DNA of 64,000 nucleotides, taken from Archivesica marissinica (Eukaryota > Mollusca > Bivalvia > Venerida > Vesicomyidae). This document shows, one piece after another, positions 43,501 through 52,131 of this stretch. Location of the stretch: assembly GCA_014843695.1 (NCBI GenBank), contig CM026390.1:17462942-17526941 (forward strand). Reading direction: 5' to 3'. Under the pieces are notes generated by a model. The model did not search any database. It worked only from the letters and a program-made list of their open reading frames with translations, and had not been told where the DNA came from. How positions within the stretch are numbered: the stretch's first letter is position 1; every line of letters begins with the position of its first letter. The position numbers and the translations under genes are program-made.

Positions 43501-45326
43501 GTTAATGCAATCTGTATAACTTCGCATACATGTTAAATGTACACAAATACTAGTATATGGTTTTATTTAAAAGGTCAAGATCCCACATCAAGGTATAAAA
43601 GCCACATAAAATGTTGTAATAAGATGTTTGAATGTAGCATTAACCCATTCAACCCCAAGTAACTGACATGGACTGGTGCATGCTATTTTTAGACCAATAA
43701 ATTAATAAGAAAATTACCTTTGGACCAGTTCATTTATCAAAATGGGTAATTTTATCTAAAAATAGTAATAATTATTACTGGCAAAAAAGTGCAGATCCTG
43801 ATGAGACGGCTCGTTACGAGCCGGCTCATTTGGATCTACACTTTTCATAAGCCTATTTAGAGGCCTGTGGGGTTGAAAGGGTTAATGCTAGCCTGGGTTC
43901 CAGTCTGTCGATGTTTCACTAATTTACTTCTGGCAAAAATGATGTTGATATTATCAGAAGCTCAATACGTCCCAATTAATATTCTCAGTGTTAAAATATA
44001 TTTATTTGACTGACCAGGCAAAATATATCGACGCCTGTTCCCAGTCTACATTAATGCAAGCAAACTGCGGATATCAATTGCCCAAGTTTGACGTTTAAAC
44101 TTTTCAATATATTAACGAGGAATTTTGTTCCTGGTCCGATGTCTGGCCCTGTTTGTAGCAAGGTAATGTTATGTCCTTTTTATTTTCAGGCCTATCAGAA
44201 GTGTTCCTCTGAAAAAGATGCAATAAAACTACTGGAAAACATAGTGGTAGGTTACACACTACACAAACTGGTCGCTATGGCGAGGTGAATGGAAACATAA
44301 TGGTAGGTTACACACTACACAAACTGGTTGCTATGGCGAGGTGAATGGAAACATAGTGGTAGGTTACACACTACACAAACGGGGAATACCATGAACCTGG
44401 TCACTATGGCGAGGTGAATGGAAACATAGTGGTAGGTTACACACTACACAAACAGGGAATACCATGAACCTGGTTGCTATGGCGAGGTGAACAGAAACAT
44501 AGTGGTAGGTTACACACTGCACAAATGGGGAATACCATGAACCTGGTTGCTATGGCGAGGTGAACAGAAACATAGTGGTAGGTTACACACTACACAAACG
44601 GGGAATACCATGAACCTGGTCGCTATGGCGAGGTGAACAGAAACATAGTGGTAGGTTACATACTACACAAACAGGGAATACCATGAACCTGGTTGCTATG
44701 GCGAGGAGTCGTGGGCGAGTACAGATTGGCAGATTCTTGTCCTGATGTTTCATTGTGTCAATTAAGTTACAAAACTAGTTCAAGGTCAGGGTTACTATTA
44801 CAAGTGATCACCACAGCATGACTACATACAACACACAGGTTCACGGTCAATGTTACCTCGGACCGGGAAGTATGTGAGATGGTACGGTGGTCGCCAGATC
44901 GGACAGGTGGGTTTTCTCCAGGTACTCCGGTTTCCTCCCACACGTATGACCACATATACTCTTTCATCCGCGCCAACAAGAGTGATTAATATAAGTTGTT
45001 AAAACTTCGCAATCGTTGTAAAATAAATAAAGTTTAAACTTTACCAGTTGTAACTTTACAGAAATCGACAAGATTTATCAATTATGAAATGGGTTGATGT
45101 AGTGGGGGTATATTAGTCGTTCTATTATGACCATTTGAGATTAGTCGGACACATTTTATTGTTTCAATGGTGTTGCTGTACATTGCTGTCATTACTTTTT
45201 AAACTCTGTTTGTAGGTCAGAAGGGGAGCTGGTGTGCTAGAAACAACAAGAAGGGTTGGCAAGGAACTCTCTCGCAGAATTTTTATGTTCTTTACGAGCG
45301 AAGATCCAGGACTTGTTATTAGATGA
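22181..45326 (+). CDS. EME1: EME1, regulatory subunit of the MUS81 structure-specific endonuclease (9 coding exons)
   Basis: Joined exons 22181-22585, 24438-24548, 28453-28626, 31098-31190, 32524-32642, 36092-36337, 41197-41380, 44190-44246 and 45216-45326 give 499 residues with every phase matching. Blocks that align with vertebrate EME1: an acidic Ser-rich start (SDSSSSDESLPEL); LPLPFTIMWRRQ (human PCSVTWRRR); EVLAVVPVTDFVHMVD (human TVLVLLRAEAFVSMID); VSRVDVEETVTD (human VSRVDAEEALVD); GGVKVDKNGVG (human GGVKVDLAGRG); YPSPLLLRQAYQKC; and VRRGAGVLETTRRVGKELSR (human VRRGEGVTSTSRRIGPELSR). The fold is an ERCC4-like nuclease domain without the catalytic ERKxxxD motif, followed by a helix-hairpin-helix region. 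EME1 pairs with MUS81 to cut branched DNA during recombination and fork restart (family knowledge). It is somewhat shorter than human EME1 (570). Exons 4, 7 and 8 have duplicated edges. Confidence 0.93.
22608..22870. mobile_element. MITE, family D-like, after EME1 exon 1
   Basis: Contains cagatcagccgcaacgcgg, cctgatcaggatctatgttg and gtttgctattcag, shared with 30436-30676. It starts near TTAA at 22608, 22 bp after the exon 1 donor. The right end is not resolved. Confidence 0.6.
23256..23505 (-). mobile_element. SINE, family B, head truncated
   Basis: Shared tail and body; ends at gacgggggatcgaacc without the rest of the head. Confidence 0.85.
23638..23895 (+). mobile_element. tRNA-derived SINE, family C
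   Basis: Head gttgtccgattagcgccatt, body and 3' end ataagttgttaaaacttgct; nearly full length. Confidence 0.88.
24048..24423. mobile_element. MITE, family A (copy 2), at EME1 exon 2 acceptor
   Basis: 376 bp with inverted ends gagagacatt and gatgtcactc, AT on both sides, and the same internal landmarks as 8551-8916. Exon 2 starts 14 bp after its end. Confidence 0.88.
24438..24548 (+). CDS. EME1: EME1 exon 2 (charged coiled-coil linker)
   Basis: 37 codons, EKKEQRDKQKMAKEAEKQMR and onward, a Lys/Glu-rich helix typical of the region before the EME1 nuclease-like domain. The acceptor is gttttttacag and the donor is AAG|gtgact. The acceptor lies 14 bp after the end of a MITE (24048-24423). Confidence 0.85.
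24590..25150. repeat. ~110-150 bp tandem repeats in EME1 intron 2
   Basis: Four to five irregular units with gaggcaatctgccctgccta, gaagcttgtatatcaattca and tgactatctctaagatatca, starting about 40 bp after exon 2. Confidence 0.88.
25556..25788 (-). mobile_element. tRNA-derived SINE, family A
   Basis: Minus-strand full copy; head gacgtcgtgatagcgcagtg at its right end. Confidence 0.9.
25826..26762. repeat. 53 bp tandem array in EME1 intron 2
   Basis: About 18 units with tggctagaagtacaatagat and ggtctgggttaggtatttat. Some carry a 4 bp deletion (ggtcggttagg), and one near 26418-26455 is badly decayed. Confidence 0.95.
26796..27090 (+). mobile_element. tRNA-derived SINE, family B
   Basis: Head gatatgtagtccagtggtaa, ggttcgatcccctgtctgac, tail caaccggtagcgatgataaa. 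Confidence 0.9.
27822..28445. mobile_element. TTAA-flanked TIR element, family E, at EME1 exon 3 acceptor
   Basis: TTAA at both ends and inverted termini agcaacattacatcg and cgatgtaatgtcact. A sister copy lies inverted at 52985-53515. It carries a fold-back insertion (28291-28419). The element ends 7 bp before EME1 exon 3. Confidence 0.85.
28291..28419. mobile_element. 129 bp palindromic element, hAT-like
   Basis: Termini cacaggcaccagac and gtctggtgcctgtg, and a near-perfect central palindrome (28327-28390). It is flanked by the 8 bp duplication ctttttgc (28283-28290 and 28420-28427). The empty site is present once in the sister element near 53002. Confidence 0.85.
28453..28626 (+). CDS. EME1: EME1 exon 3 (start of ERCC4-like domain)
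   Basis: 58 codons, including THVVNTCGLGGATFKACEEL and LPLPFTIMWRRQ. The acceptor is aaatttcag; the TTAA that ends a 624 bp transposon lies only 7 bp before the exon. The donor is AAT|gtatgt, phase 0. Confidence 0.87.
28705..28982 (-). mobile_element. tRNA-derived SINE, family B
   Basis: Tail gtgtgttttacatttattta at the left, tRNA-like head at the right, starting about 80 bp after EME1 exon 3. Confidence 0.87.
29251..29522 (-). mobile_element. SINE, family B
   Basis: Shared tail and body; the head is cut after ccagtccagcgtatt. Confidence 0.87.
30241..30345. mobile_element. tRNA-head element with perfect 24 bp inverted ends
   Basis: The family B tRNA head (gtagtccagtgataacgctg, ctcgatcccccgtctgac) is bounded by two perfect inverted 24 bp arms, 30241-30264 and 30322-30345. 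Normally only the 3' arm exists in this SINE. Confidence 0.82.
30436..30676. mobile_element. TTAA-flanked MITE, family D
   Basis: TTAA ends and inverted termini cccatttcattctggata and tatccagaatgaaatggg, with internal hairpins built of gatcagc words. The empty site (one TTAA in cacttaatagg, read on minus) is seen in copy 2 near 24110. Confidence 0.88.
30755..31160 (+). repeat. EME1: 81 bp exon-edge repeat, EME1 exon 4
   Basis: Five units of tatgtttcctccccag plus 63 bases of exon 4. Each has a full polypyrimidine tract, an AG acceptor and the same coding phase. Confidence 0.95.
31098..31190 (+). CDS. EME1: EME1 exon 4 (most downstream of five possible starts)
   Basis: 31 codons, VQTIHSDIEEQEVLAVVPVT followed by DFVHMVDTFKL; the donor is CTG|gtatgt. 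The 5' part and its acceptor occur five times at an exact 81 bp spacing (starts 30774, 30855, 30936, 31017, 31098). The shortest form matches human EME1 in length, so 31098 is taken as the ancestral start. Any of the other four also keeps the frame and adds 27, 54, 81 or 108 residues. Confidence 0.85.
31206..31490 (-). mobile_element. tRNA-derived SINE, family B
   Basis: Full-length copy whose A-rich end (gtgtgtgttttacg) starts about 15 bp after the EME1 exon 4 donor. Confidence 0.88.
31673..31768 (-). mobile_element. SINE fragment, family D
   Basis: Matches cctaacaacacctttcctgg and aaccagtacttgg of the family D body only. Confidence 0.7.
31890..32470. repeat. ~80-86 bp tandem repeats in EME1 intron 4
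   Basis: About seven units with catagatttgctataactca, tacctccttgtagttgc and atgttattaacagtctt. Confidence 0.92.
32524..32642 (+). CDS. EME1: EME1 exon 5
   Basis: A 119 nt exon with an atgtttcag acceptor and an AG|gtaggt donor. It encodes KQRGQLKEGITLRDYVNQMK, then SCTPDKCITIVVFKLEQYF, matching the human block that ends ALSLVIVDQEKCF. It contains the sequence gatgaagtcctgtacaccag, the apparent seed of the 19 bp array that starts about 50 bp downstream. Confidence 0.87.
32690..33030. repeat. 19 bp array seeded by EME1 exon 5
   Basis: About 17 units of gaattcctgtacaccaaat and variants. Some units (ccagatgaagtcctgtacac) equal part of exon 5 at 32575-32597. Confidence 0.92.
33285..35275. repeat. 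20 bp tandem array in EME1 intron 5
   Basis: About 98 units of ccactagtaactacacccta with few variants (cacacta, cacaagt, one-base deletions). This is not a telomere repeat. Confidence 0.97.
35285..35430. repeat. ~75 bp direct duplication
   Basis: cattcatagggtgattgcct and its copy each end atatgcattcattgaagatg. Confidence 0.75.
35635..35768 (-). mobile_element. SINE fragment, family A
   Basis: Minus-strand tail match: gatggattccatcaggga and acaagaacttgtttcgcaat. Confidence 0.65.
36092..36337 (+). CDS. EME1: EME1 exon 6
   Basis: A 246 nt exon with a ttccattatag acceptor and an AA|gtatgt donor. It encodes VSRVDVEETVTDTLLQ, then EDVADMVRRFSKAVAERPAK, a strongly conserved EME1 block. Eleven bases after the donor begins a perfect 62 bp tandem array. 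Confidence 0.9.
36349..37588. repeat. 62 bp perfect array, 20 copies, in EME1 intron 6
   Basis: Twenty units containing ggtgctgtgtcgcgcgtgtg and gcatggcatgtactctacta. I see no differences between units. It starts 11 bp after the exon 6 donor. Confidence 0.97.
37826..40412. repeat. 17 bp tandem array in EME1 intron 6
   Basis: About 150 units of aggaggtccacttgtac with g/a and other variants, and longer blocks that recur. The unit has no stop in any frame of either strand, so frames of up to 689 codons appear on both strands; these are not genes. Confidence 0.97.
40548..40650. repeat. ~24 bp repeats
   Basis: About four units of ttttagtcaaacttgatatc. Confidence 0.85.
40848..41093 (-). mobile_element. 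SINE, family B, head truncated
   Basis: Tail and body intact, head cut at gatcgaacctgc. It ends about 100 bp before EME1 exon 7. Confidence 0.86.
41197..41380 (+). CDS. EME1: EME1 exon 7 (helix-hairpin-helix region begins)
   Basis: A 184 nt exon with a tatttattttgtag acceptor and a CAG|gttggtg donor. It includes FSFHEEGVGGVKVDKNGVG and WKQQIQQFKNVSPDISQAI. The last 70 bases with the donor are repeated about seven more times downstream. Using the second donor (after 41473) would add 31 residues in frame; later copies meet a stop codon. Confidence 0.9.
41305..42092 (+). repeat. EME1: ~101 bp exon-edge repeat, EME1 exon 7
   Basis: The exon 7 end (gtcagtccggatatatcaca to the donor) plus about 30 bases of intron occurs about eight times including the exon itself. 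The first spacing is 93 bp, the next ones 101. The seam is at shared caag. Confidence 0.95.
42328..42760. repeat. 30 bp tandem array in EME1 intron 7
   Basis: About 15 units of acgactgccacactacacaa plus tagcgctttt. The period gives spurious frames on both strands. Confidence 0.95.
43005..43505. mobile_element. TTAA MITE, family B, with one end tandemly amplified
   Basis: A normal 240 bp body at about 43266-43505 (inverted relative to 2378-2617). Before it lie four extra copies of its first ~66 bp (ccctttccttcatagagatt, tatctccatagaaacgacag). Confidence 0.88.
43640..43885. mobile_element. TTAA-flanked MITE, family C
   Basis: TTAA ends, inverted termini cccattcaacccc and ggttgaaaggg, and a strong inner palindrome (gagacggctcgttacgagcc). 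Four copies in the window. Confidence 0.88.
44190..44246 (+). CDS. EME1: EME1 exon 8
   Basis: A 19-codon exon, AYQKCSSEKDAIKLLENIV, with a tattttcag acceptor and a GTG|gtaggt donor. It matches the human stretch AYQQCFSDKERQNLLADIQ. The last 12 or so bases and the donor recur six times downstream. Confidence 0.9.
44236..44706 (+). repeat. EME1: 55-73 bp exon-edge repeat, EME1 exon 8
   Basis: The last bases of exon 8 with the donor (acatagtggtaggttacaca) and about 45-60 bases of intron occur seven times including the real one. In-frame reading meets a stop at 44286-44288, so downstream donors would truncate the protein. Confidence 0.93.
44855..45040 (+). mobile_element. SINE, family C, head lost
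   Basis: Starts at cctcggaccgggaagtatgt and runs to aaaataaataaagtttaaac; lies in EME1 intron 8. Confidence 0.85.
45216..45326 (+). CDS. EME1: EME1 exon 9 (C-terminus)
   Basis: The acceptor is ctctgtttgtag, and the exon has 36 codons plus TGA. It encodes VRRGAGVLETTRRVGKELSR, then RIFMFFTSEDPG, the second helix-hairpin-helix half of EME1. No downstream exon is needed. Confidence 0.92.
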   Translation, partial: VRRGAGVLETTRRVGKELSRRIFMFFTSEDPGLVIR

Positions 45327-45449
45327 TGAGGATAATGTTTAAATATAGTAATCTTGTGATGTACCGTGAACCGTGTCACATGGTTGATTCTTGAGTAGCA
45401 ACTTGGGACAGTGAAGAAATTCTAAGTACAGTTAAAGCTGTGCTAATTT

Positions 45450-45625
45450 TATACAGATTTGTTTTTGCTTGATTGTGAAACAAGTTTATACAATGTTAGT
45501 CTACATGCTCTCAAGGCCTCGTCCGTTGATGAATCTGTCGCCATGAGAGGAGGAGGTAATGAGGATTTAAATGCCTTGAGGAAGGATAACACCTCCATGG
45601 TTCTGTTGGTCCCCATCTCATAACC
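45450..45625 (-). mobile_element. SINE fragment, family A
   Basis: Diverged tail (gcttgattgtgaaacaagtt) and body (gaatctgtcgccatgagag), head not recognisable. Confidence 0.55.
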
Positions 45626-45635
45626 ACTCCTGTTA

Positions 45636-45880
45636 AGTTTAAACTTTATTTATTTTACAATGATAGCAAAGCAAGTTTTAACAGCTTATATTAATCACTC
45701 TCGTTGGCGTCAATGAAAGCGTATATGTGGTCATTCGTGTTAGAGGAAACCGGAGTACCCGGAGAAAACCCACCTGGCGACCACTGTACCATCTCACATA
45801 CTTCCTGGTCCGAGGATCGAACCAGGGTTGTATTGGTGAGAAGCCAGCATGCTAACCACTGCGCTAATCGGACAGCCACT
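45636..45880 (-). mobile_element. tRNA-derived SINE, family C
   Basis: On minus: gctgtccgattagcgcagtg at the right end, tail aagtttaaact at the left; a deletion lies in the middle. Confidence 0.87.
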
Positions 45881-45987
45881 AACCAGACACACTATCCATT
45901 ACACCACAGAAGCTCCATGAAAAAGCTGTTCTATCGACAACCTCTGAATACATGTACCATCTATTAACATGTCTCTAAAGATTCCAT

Positions 45988-46345
45988 TGTTGTGTTTTTA
46001 TTCTCACCAAAGGGAGAATACACAGTTGCATCTTTGTCTTACAATTTGTTCATCCAAGCACTTCCTGATCCAGATATTATCGGTAACAAAGAACAAATCT
46101 ACCGTTGTTAAATCTGCAATAAACAACAACTAGAGCCAGTCTATTTTACAGCTGTTGAATTTTGCCCCGTGTTTTTATTCTCACCAAACGGAGAATACAC
46201 AGTTGCATCTTTGTCTTAAGTTTGTTCATCCAAGCACTTCCTGATCCAGATAATATCGGTAACAAAGAACAAATCTACCGTTGTTAAATCTGCAATAAAC
46301 AACTAGAGCCAGTCTATTTTACAGCTGTTGAATTTTGCCCCCTGT
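45988..46345. repeat. ~178 bp direct duplication
   Basis: Two adjacent near-identical units running from gtttttattctcaccaaa to ctgttgaattttgcccc. They include atatcggtaacaaagaacaa and tctgcaataaac. No open frame is shared. Confidence 0.88.
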
Positions 46346-46979
46346 GACAAAAATACACACACATTTATTCATTTGTAGCATTATATTGGGACATGTTAGG
46401 ATGGAAATAATATTTGTGTTGCCATTGTTTATTGGCTAATAAAATACGCGTTTGTCGTTCTGATACGCAGGAATTAACCACTTAGGCCTTACGGCGTTGG
46501 GCCAAATTAAATTAATCGTTCTTTTCATATGCATTTCGTTTTTATGACATCTTTTCATTTTGCCTTTCTTTTTGTTCGGAATCACTGCCACCTTGGCCTA
46601 AGAAATTACGAATTTCCGATATTTTGCAGACAAATTGTTTACACAGCAGTCCCGAGTTGATTAATTTTAAAATGAGTAAATGAATAATTTTGTTCTGCGT
46701 ATGTTTCGTACCAAATTTAATGTGTATTAGATATATGGACCAAAACAACTATGATGCTAAACATATTGAATCGTCTCAGACTGGTTACCTGGCAACTCAA
46801 TTATGCCCATAGAGGAGTACAATGTATATGAATTATCTACATAGAGATACTGTAAAGTAAAGTGTTTGTTGATTATAGTGTCAATTTAAAAAAAAAATTG
46901 TCAGCCATTTCTGACTTATGAGACACCTCTTTTTTTATGAACATCAGTACTTCCCGAATCCTATGTTTGTGTGCCAGAC

Positions 46980-47115
46980 GTCAGGCTGGTAGGCAATCGG
47001 TAACCATTATTTAACTAGCTGGCGGCTCACCAACCGGCCATATCAGAACGAACCCCTGACGAGATTCGAACCTTCGACCTCCCGCACCGTATATGTCTGC
47101 TTGGAGATTGAGCCT
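46980..47115 (-). mobile_element. Possible SINE fragment
   Basis: A tRNA-like B-box region (ggttcgaatctcgtcagg on minus) and ggttaccgattgcc suggest a decayed tRNA-derived SINE of another family. Confidence 0.45.
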
Positions 47116-47152
47116 TCCCTAGACTATTCATGGTGTTTTCACACTGTGTCGT

Positions 47153-47443
47153 CGTGTGTGTTTTTACGTTTATTTATCGTCGCTACCGGTTGCCCATATG
47201 AGCGACGCCTCCTGAAGAGATTAGTCATTTTAGATTTTGGAGGATAGTGCAATGATACAGACAGAGACTCATTCCAGAGTCTCCTCTGGTTCTTTTACGT
47301 GCACGGTGTAAAGCACCGACATGAGACCTCGGTTTAACGTCCCATCTGAAACTGTTAATTTTATTATGGTCAGACGGGGGATCGAACCTGCGACCCCTGG
47401 ATTACCAGTCCAGCGTGTTGCCACTGGACTACAGATCCGTCAG
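47153..47443 (-). mobile_element. tRNA-derived SINE, family B
   Basis: Full-length copy: tail gtgtgtttttacgtttattt, head with ggttcgatcccccgtctgac. Confidence 0.9.
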
Positions 47444-47579
47444 AATTCTCACACATTTTTATAGACAGTAACAATGGTACATAGCCTGTTGTCATGAAAA
47501 TGTCAGTATGTTAAGTTTGGACAACTGGGGTTCCTTACATTGTATACGGAGTTATTGCGTTCTAGGTTCTACGAGCATG

Positions 47580-49525
47580 CTGTTGCTTGACCCCCCTACT
47601 TCGGTCATGAAATCTGTGGGTCTAGGCATGCGCTCGCATATAAGACAATCTCGCCTATAAGACGACCCCCCTACTTCGGTCATGAAATCTGTGGGTCTAG
47701 GCATGCACTCGCATATAAGACGATCTCGCCTATAAGACGACCCCCCTACTTCGGTCATGAAATCTGTGGGTCTAGGCATGCGCTCGCATATAAGACAATC
47801 TCGCCTATAAGACGACCCCCCTACTTCGGTCATGAAATCTGTGGGTCTAGGCATGCACTCGCATATAAGACGATCTCGCCTATAAGACGACCCCCCTACT
47901 TCGGTCATGAAATCTGTGGGTCTAGGCATGCGCTCGCATATAAGACGATCTCGCCTATAAGACGACCCCCCTACTTCGGTCATGAAATCTGTGGGTCTAG
48001 GCATGCGCTCGCATATAAGACGATCTCGCCTATAAGACGACCCCCTACTTCGGTCATGAAATCTGTGGGTCTAGGCATGCGCTCGCATATAAGACGATCT
48101 CGCCTATAAGACGACCCCCCTACTTCGGTCATGAAATCTGTGGGTCTAGGCATGCGCTCGCATATAAGACGATCTCGCCTATAAGACGACCCCCCTACTT
48201 CGGTCATGAAATCTATGGGGGTCTAGGCATGCGCTCGCATATAAGACGATCTCGCCTATAAGACGACCCCCCTACTTCGGTCATGAAATCTGTGCGTCTA
48301 GGCATGCGCTCGCATATAAGACGATCTCGCCTATAAGACGACCCCCTACTTCGGTCATGAAATCTGTGGGTCTAGGCATGCGCTCGCATATAAGACGACC
48401 CCCTACTTCGGTCATGAAATCTGTGGGTCTAGGCATGCGCTCGCATATAAGACGATCTCGCCTATAAGACGACCCCCCTACTTCGGTCATGAAATGTGTG
48501 TGTCTAGGCATGCACTCGCATATACGACGACCCCTCTACTTCAGTCATGAAATGTGTGTGTCTAGGCATGCACTCGCATATAAGACTATCTCGCCTATAA
48601 GACGACCCCTCTACTTCAGTCATGAAATGTGTGTGTCTAGGCATGCACTCGCATATAAGACGATCTCGCCTATAAGACGACCCCCTACTTCGGTCATGAA
48701 ATGTGTGTCTAGGCATGCACTCGCATATAAGACGATCTCGCCTATAAGACGACCCCTCTACTTCAGTCATGAAATGTGTGTGTCTAGGCATGCACTCGCA
48801 TATAAGACGATCTCGCCTATAAGACGACCCCTCTACTTCAGTCATGAAATGTGTGTGTCTAGGCATGCACTCGCATATAAGACGATCTCGCCTATAAGAC
48901 GACCCCCTACTTCGGTCATGAAATGTGTGTGTCTAGGCATGCACTCGCATATAAGACGATCTTGCCTATAAGACGACCCCTTACTTCAGTCATGAAATGT
49001 GTGCGTCTAGGCATGCACTCGCATAAAGACGACCCCCCTACTTTGATCATGAAATGTGTGCGTCTAGGCATGCACTCGCTATAAGACGACCCCCTACTTC
49101 AGTCATGAAATGTGTGCGTCTAGGCATGCACTCGCATAAAGACGACCCCCCTACTTTGATCATGAAATGTGTGCGTCTAGGCATGCACTCGCCTATAAGA
49201 CGACCTCCTACTTGGGTCATGAAATGTGTGCGTCTAGGCATGCACTCGCCTATAAGACGACCCCCCTACTTTGGTCATGAAATGTGTGCGTCTAGGCATG
49301 CACTCGCCTATAAGACGATCTCACCTATAAGACGACCCCCTAATTTGGGCATGCACTCGCATATAAGACGATCTCACCTTAAGACGAACCCCCTACTTCG
49401 TTCATGAAGTGTGTGGGTGTAGGCATGCGCTCACATATAAGACGATCTCACCTATAAGACGACCCCCTAATTTGGTCATGAAGTGTGTGGGTCTAGGCAT
49501 GCACTCGCATATAAGACAGTACGAA
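47580..49525. repeat. 75 bp tandem array
   Basis: About 26 units with taggcatgcgctcgcatata, agacgatctcgcctataaga and cttcggtcatgaaatctgtg. The left third is regular; the right third is more diverged, with deletions. Because 75 is 3x25, both strands show spurious frames (MPRPTDFMTEVGGSS on minus). Confidence 0.96.
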
Positions 49526-50653
49526 TATTTTACATATTGGATCCGTTTGAGGCTTATATCTTACTTAAAAGTTAAAACACACACTTATATAACAAGATCC
49601 TACTAATTAAAATTGTTAATTTCGTACATGTACGCGTAGGATTTAATATAATACTTACGCCCTTTGACAGCACAAAGGTATGACGTCACGACAGCGTTTT
49701 AATAAAGAGTAAATGAATTATGGGATATAGGCATGATTCTAACAAAATTAGATCATTATTTATTATTCTAGAAAATGAAGCCAGGAAAATATTAAATGTG
49801 AAATTCGAGTCAAATCTGTTCAGTGCTAGTTTTAGGGGAAAATGAACACGTAAAGCATGAGTGGGTCTCTCGTGTTTCATGGCTTGAATACTGAAGCCCA
49901 AAACTAAAATATGCACAGTTTATTCAACAACATTCACAGTTTATTCAACAACTATTCAACAACATTGCACTGACCAAACACGCAATTAATGCTCGTCCTC
50001 GTGTCCTCCATTTGTATCAACCCGTCTTATTTAGTTTAATAATATTTTATTTGCTCTATACATATATATAATCAACACAATTATTCATATATACAAGGAA
50101 ATACAGGCAAAAAGGGTTTGGACAACAAGTTCTGACAACATTAGTTTAAGTCCTCCCCCTTAAGTAACGTAACAAATTATCGGCTAACCAAACATTTGTG
50201 AAGAGACAATAACATTGTTTTTAAACATAATGAAAAAAAGAGATAAGAAAAGGAAAAGAAAGAGAAGAAGTACAGATATAGAGAGAAGATTTTCACACAA
50301 GACGACTAGGATAAATATGTTTTATATGGTATTAGTTGTGCACAGGCCTTGAATTAATTCCGGCTGAGTCGTATTATATACTATATTTACTAAACCCGTC
50401 TTATATGCGTGCGCATTCCAAAAACCCACATATTTTAGAAGTATGGGGATCGTCTTGGCGACAAAATCGCCTTATAGGCTGGTATGGACAGTGACATACC
50501 ACATTGAGATTCTGGTATGTGCAATAATGCAGATATAATAAACCTGACGTCAAAACAAGTTCACGACAAACACTCAAAACTAGAGAATAGCACTAGGTGA
50601 GATGCAAACCCCCTCGCTGGTATAAATTTAACATTTTATAATCAAATACTTCA
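49526..50653. other. AT-rich intergenic sequence
   Basis: No gene seen. 50395-50485 has cgtcttatatgcgtgcgcat and cgccttataggc, words related to the 75 bp array unit. Confidence 0.5.
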
Positions 50654-50894
50654 TTAACCCTTTCAACACCACAGTCCTCTAAATAGGCTTACAAAAAGTG
50701 TAGATCCAGATGAGCCGGCTCGTTACGAGCCGTCTCATCAGGAGCTGCACTTTTTGCCACTAATATTACTATTTTAAGACAAAATTGCCCATTTTGATAA
50801 ATGAACTGGTCCAAATGTAATTTTCTGATTAATTTATTGGTCTAAATATATCATGGACCAGTCCATGTGAGTTACTTGGTGTTGAATGGGTTAA
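50654..50894. mobile_element. TTAA-flanked MITE, family C
   Basis: TTAA ends, ccctttcaacacc and ggtgttgaatggg, inner palindrome gccggctcgttacgagcc. Confidence 0.9.
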
Positions 50895-51029
50895 AGACTA
50901 AACTGATGTTACTAAATTAAAATAAATAATAGGAACAAGGCAAAGCCTTAAAGCGAGCTGAAGGTTGAAGCATATAATCATGTGGATGGTACTGGACACC
51001 CCTGCCCCGGTATGTAATGTACAGTCAAA

Positions 51030-51328
51030 TGGAATAAGACGGATCTGTAGTCCAGTGGTAACACGCTGGACTGGTAATCCAAGGATTGCAGGTTCGATCC
51101 CCCCGTCTGACCCTAATAAAATTAACTGTCTTTCAGATGGGACATCAAACCGAGGTCTTGTGTCGGTGCTTTACACCGTGCACATAAAGGAACCAGAGGA
51201 GATTCTGGAATGGTTCTCTCTGTATCATTGCACCATCCTCCAAAAATCTAAAATGACTAATCTATTCACGAGGCGTCGCTCATATGGGCAACCGGTAGCG
51301 ACGATAAATAAACGTAAAACACACACAA
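51030..51328 (+). mobile_element. tRNA-derived SINE, family B
   Basis: Full-length: acggatctgtagtccagtgg head, gcaggttcgatccccccgtc, tail gtagcgacgataaataaacg. Confidence 0.92.
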
Positions 51329-51521
51329 ATGAAATAAAACAATGAATATGCATGCCACATTCACATATACATGTATTATAAACAAACAGCTTTAAAAAAA
51401 CAATATAAAGTAGTAATAACTCCCCACAAAATCGTGGCAAAGCAAATCTTTCACAGATAAATAACTTGCAGGAACCCCATCAAGCTCCTCAATCAAAATA
51501 TACTACATGTATGCGACATAG

Positions 51522-52131
51522 TTAACCCTTTCCTTCATAGAGATTTAGGTTAATATATAGAGAATATTAGGTTACTGTCTTATAAATTTTAATTTTTTCT
51601 CCGACTCGCCTAATAAATTAAAATTTATAAGACAGTAACCTAATATTCTATTTATCCTACATTTTGAGTGTGCACCCGACACAAAAACAAACACACTAGC
51701 CATGACAGCTTACAAACTCGCTACGCACTTGGTAATATGTTGCACATTGATATTTCTATTTATAGATAAATGATAAATTCTCTGACAACAGTAGTTTCCA
51801 GAGGGGTCTCATCGAGTGCTGTTAATTCATCCCAAACAACCTGAAAGTTTGCCTGTACACGACTTTCTTCTTGGGACATTTCCCAAACTCAGCAGACAAC
51901 ACAATGTGACGACAGACGCTTTGTTTATTTACAAACCGTAATCTGGGTCATCAAAGTAGTCCGTCACGAAAGCTTTATTAGTAGTCAGTGCTTTATTAGG
52001 CACTGACTAATAAAGCAAAATTTATTAGGCAGGCCGTTTTTGTACGTTATTTCGCATGAAGGTAGGATAAAGTATTATATCTCTATATAAACAACGGCGT
52101 CGAGAGGTGCGTCTATGACGGAAAGGGTTAA
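51522..52131. mobile_element. TTAA MITE, family B, with internal fold-back insertion
   Basis: Ends ttaaccctttccttcatag and gtctatgacggaaagggtta belong to family B. Inside is unrelated sequence that starts with 34-36 bp inverted arms (agaatattaggttactgtct and its complement, about 51561-51650) and holds a second hairpin (gctttattagtagtcagtgc, about 51970-52015). Confidence 0.75.

Noticed and set aside
46542..46748. 68-codon minus-strand frame as a small gene
   Set aside because: No homology recognised, AT-rich context, no array or element support either way.
47552..49407. Repeat protein with a 25-residue period
   Set aside because: A 75 bp minisatellite read in frame; open on both strands.
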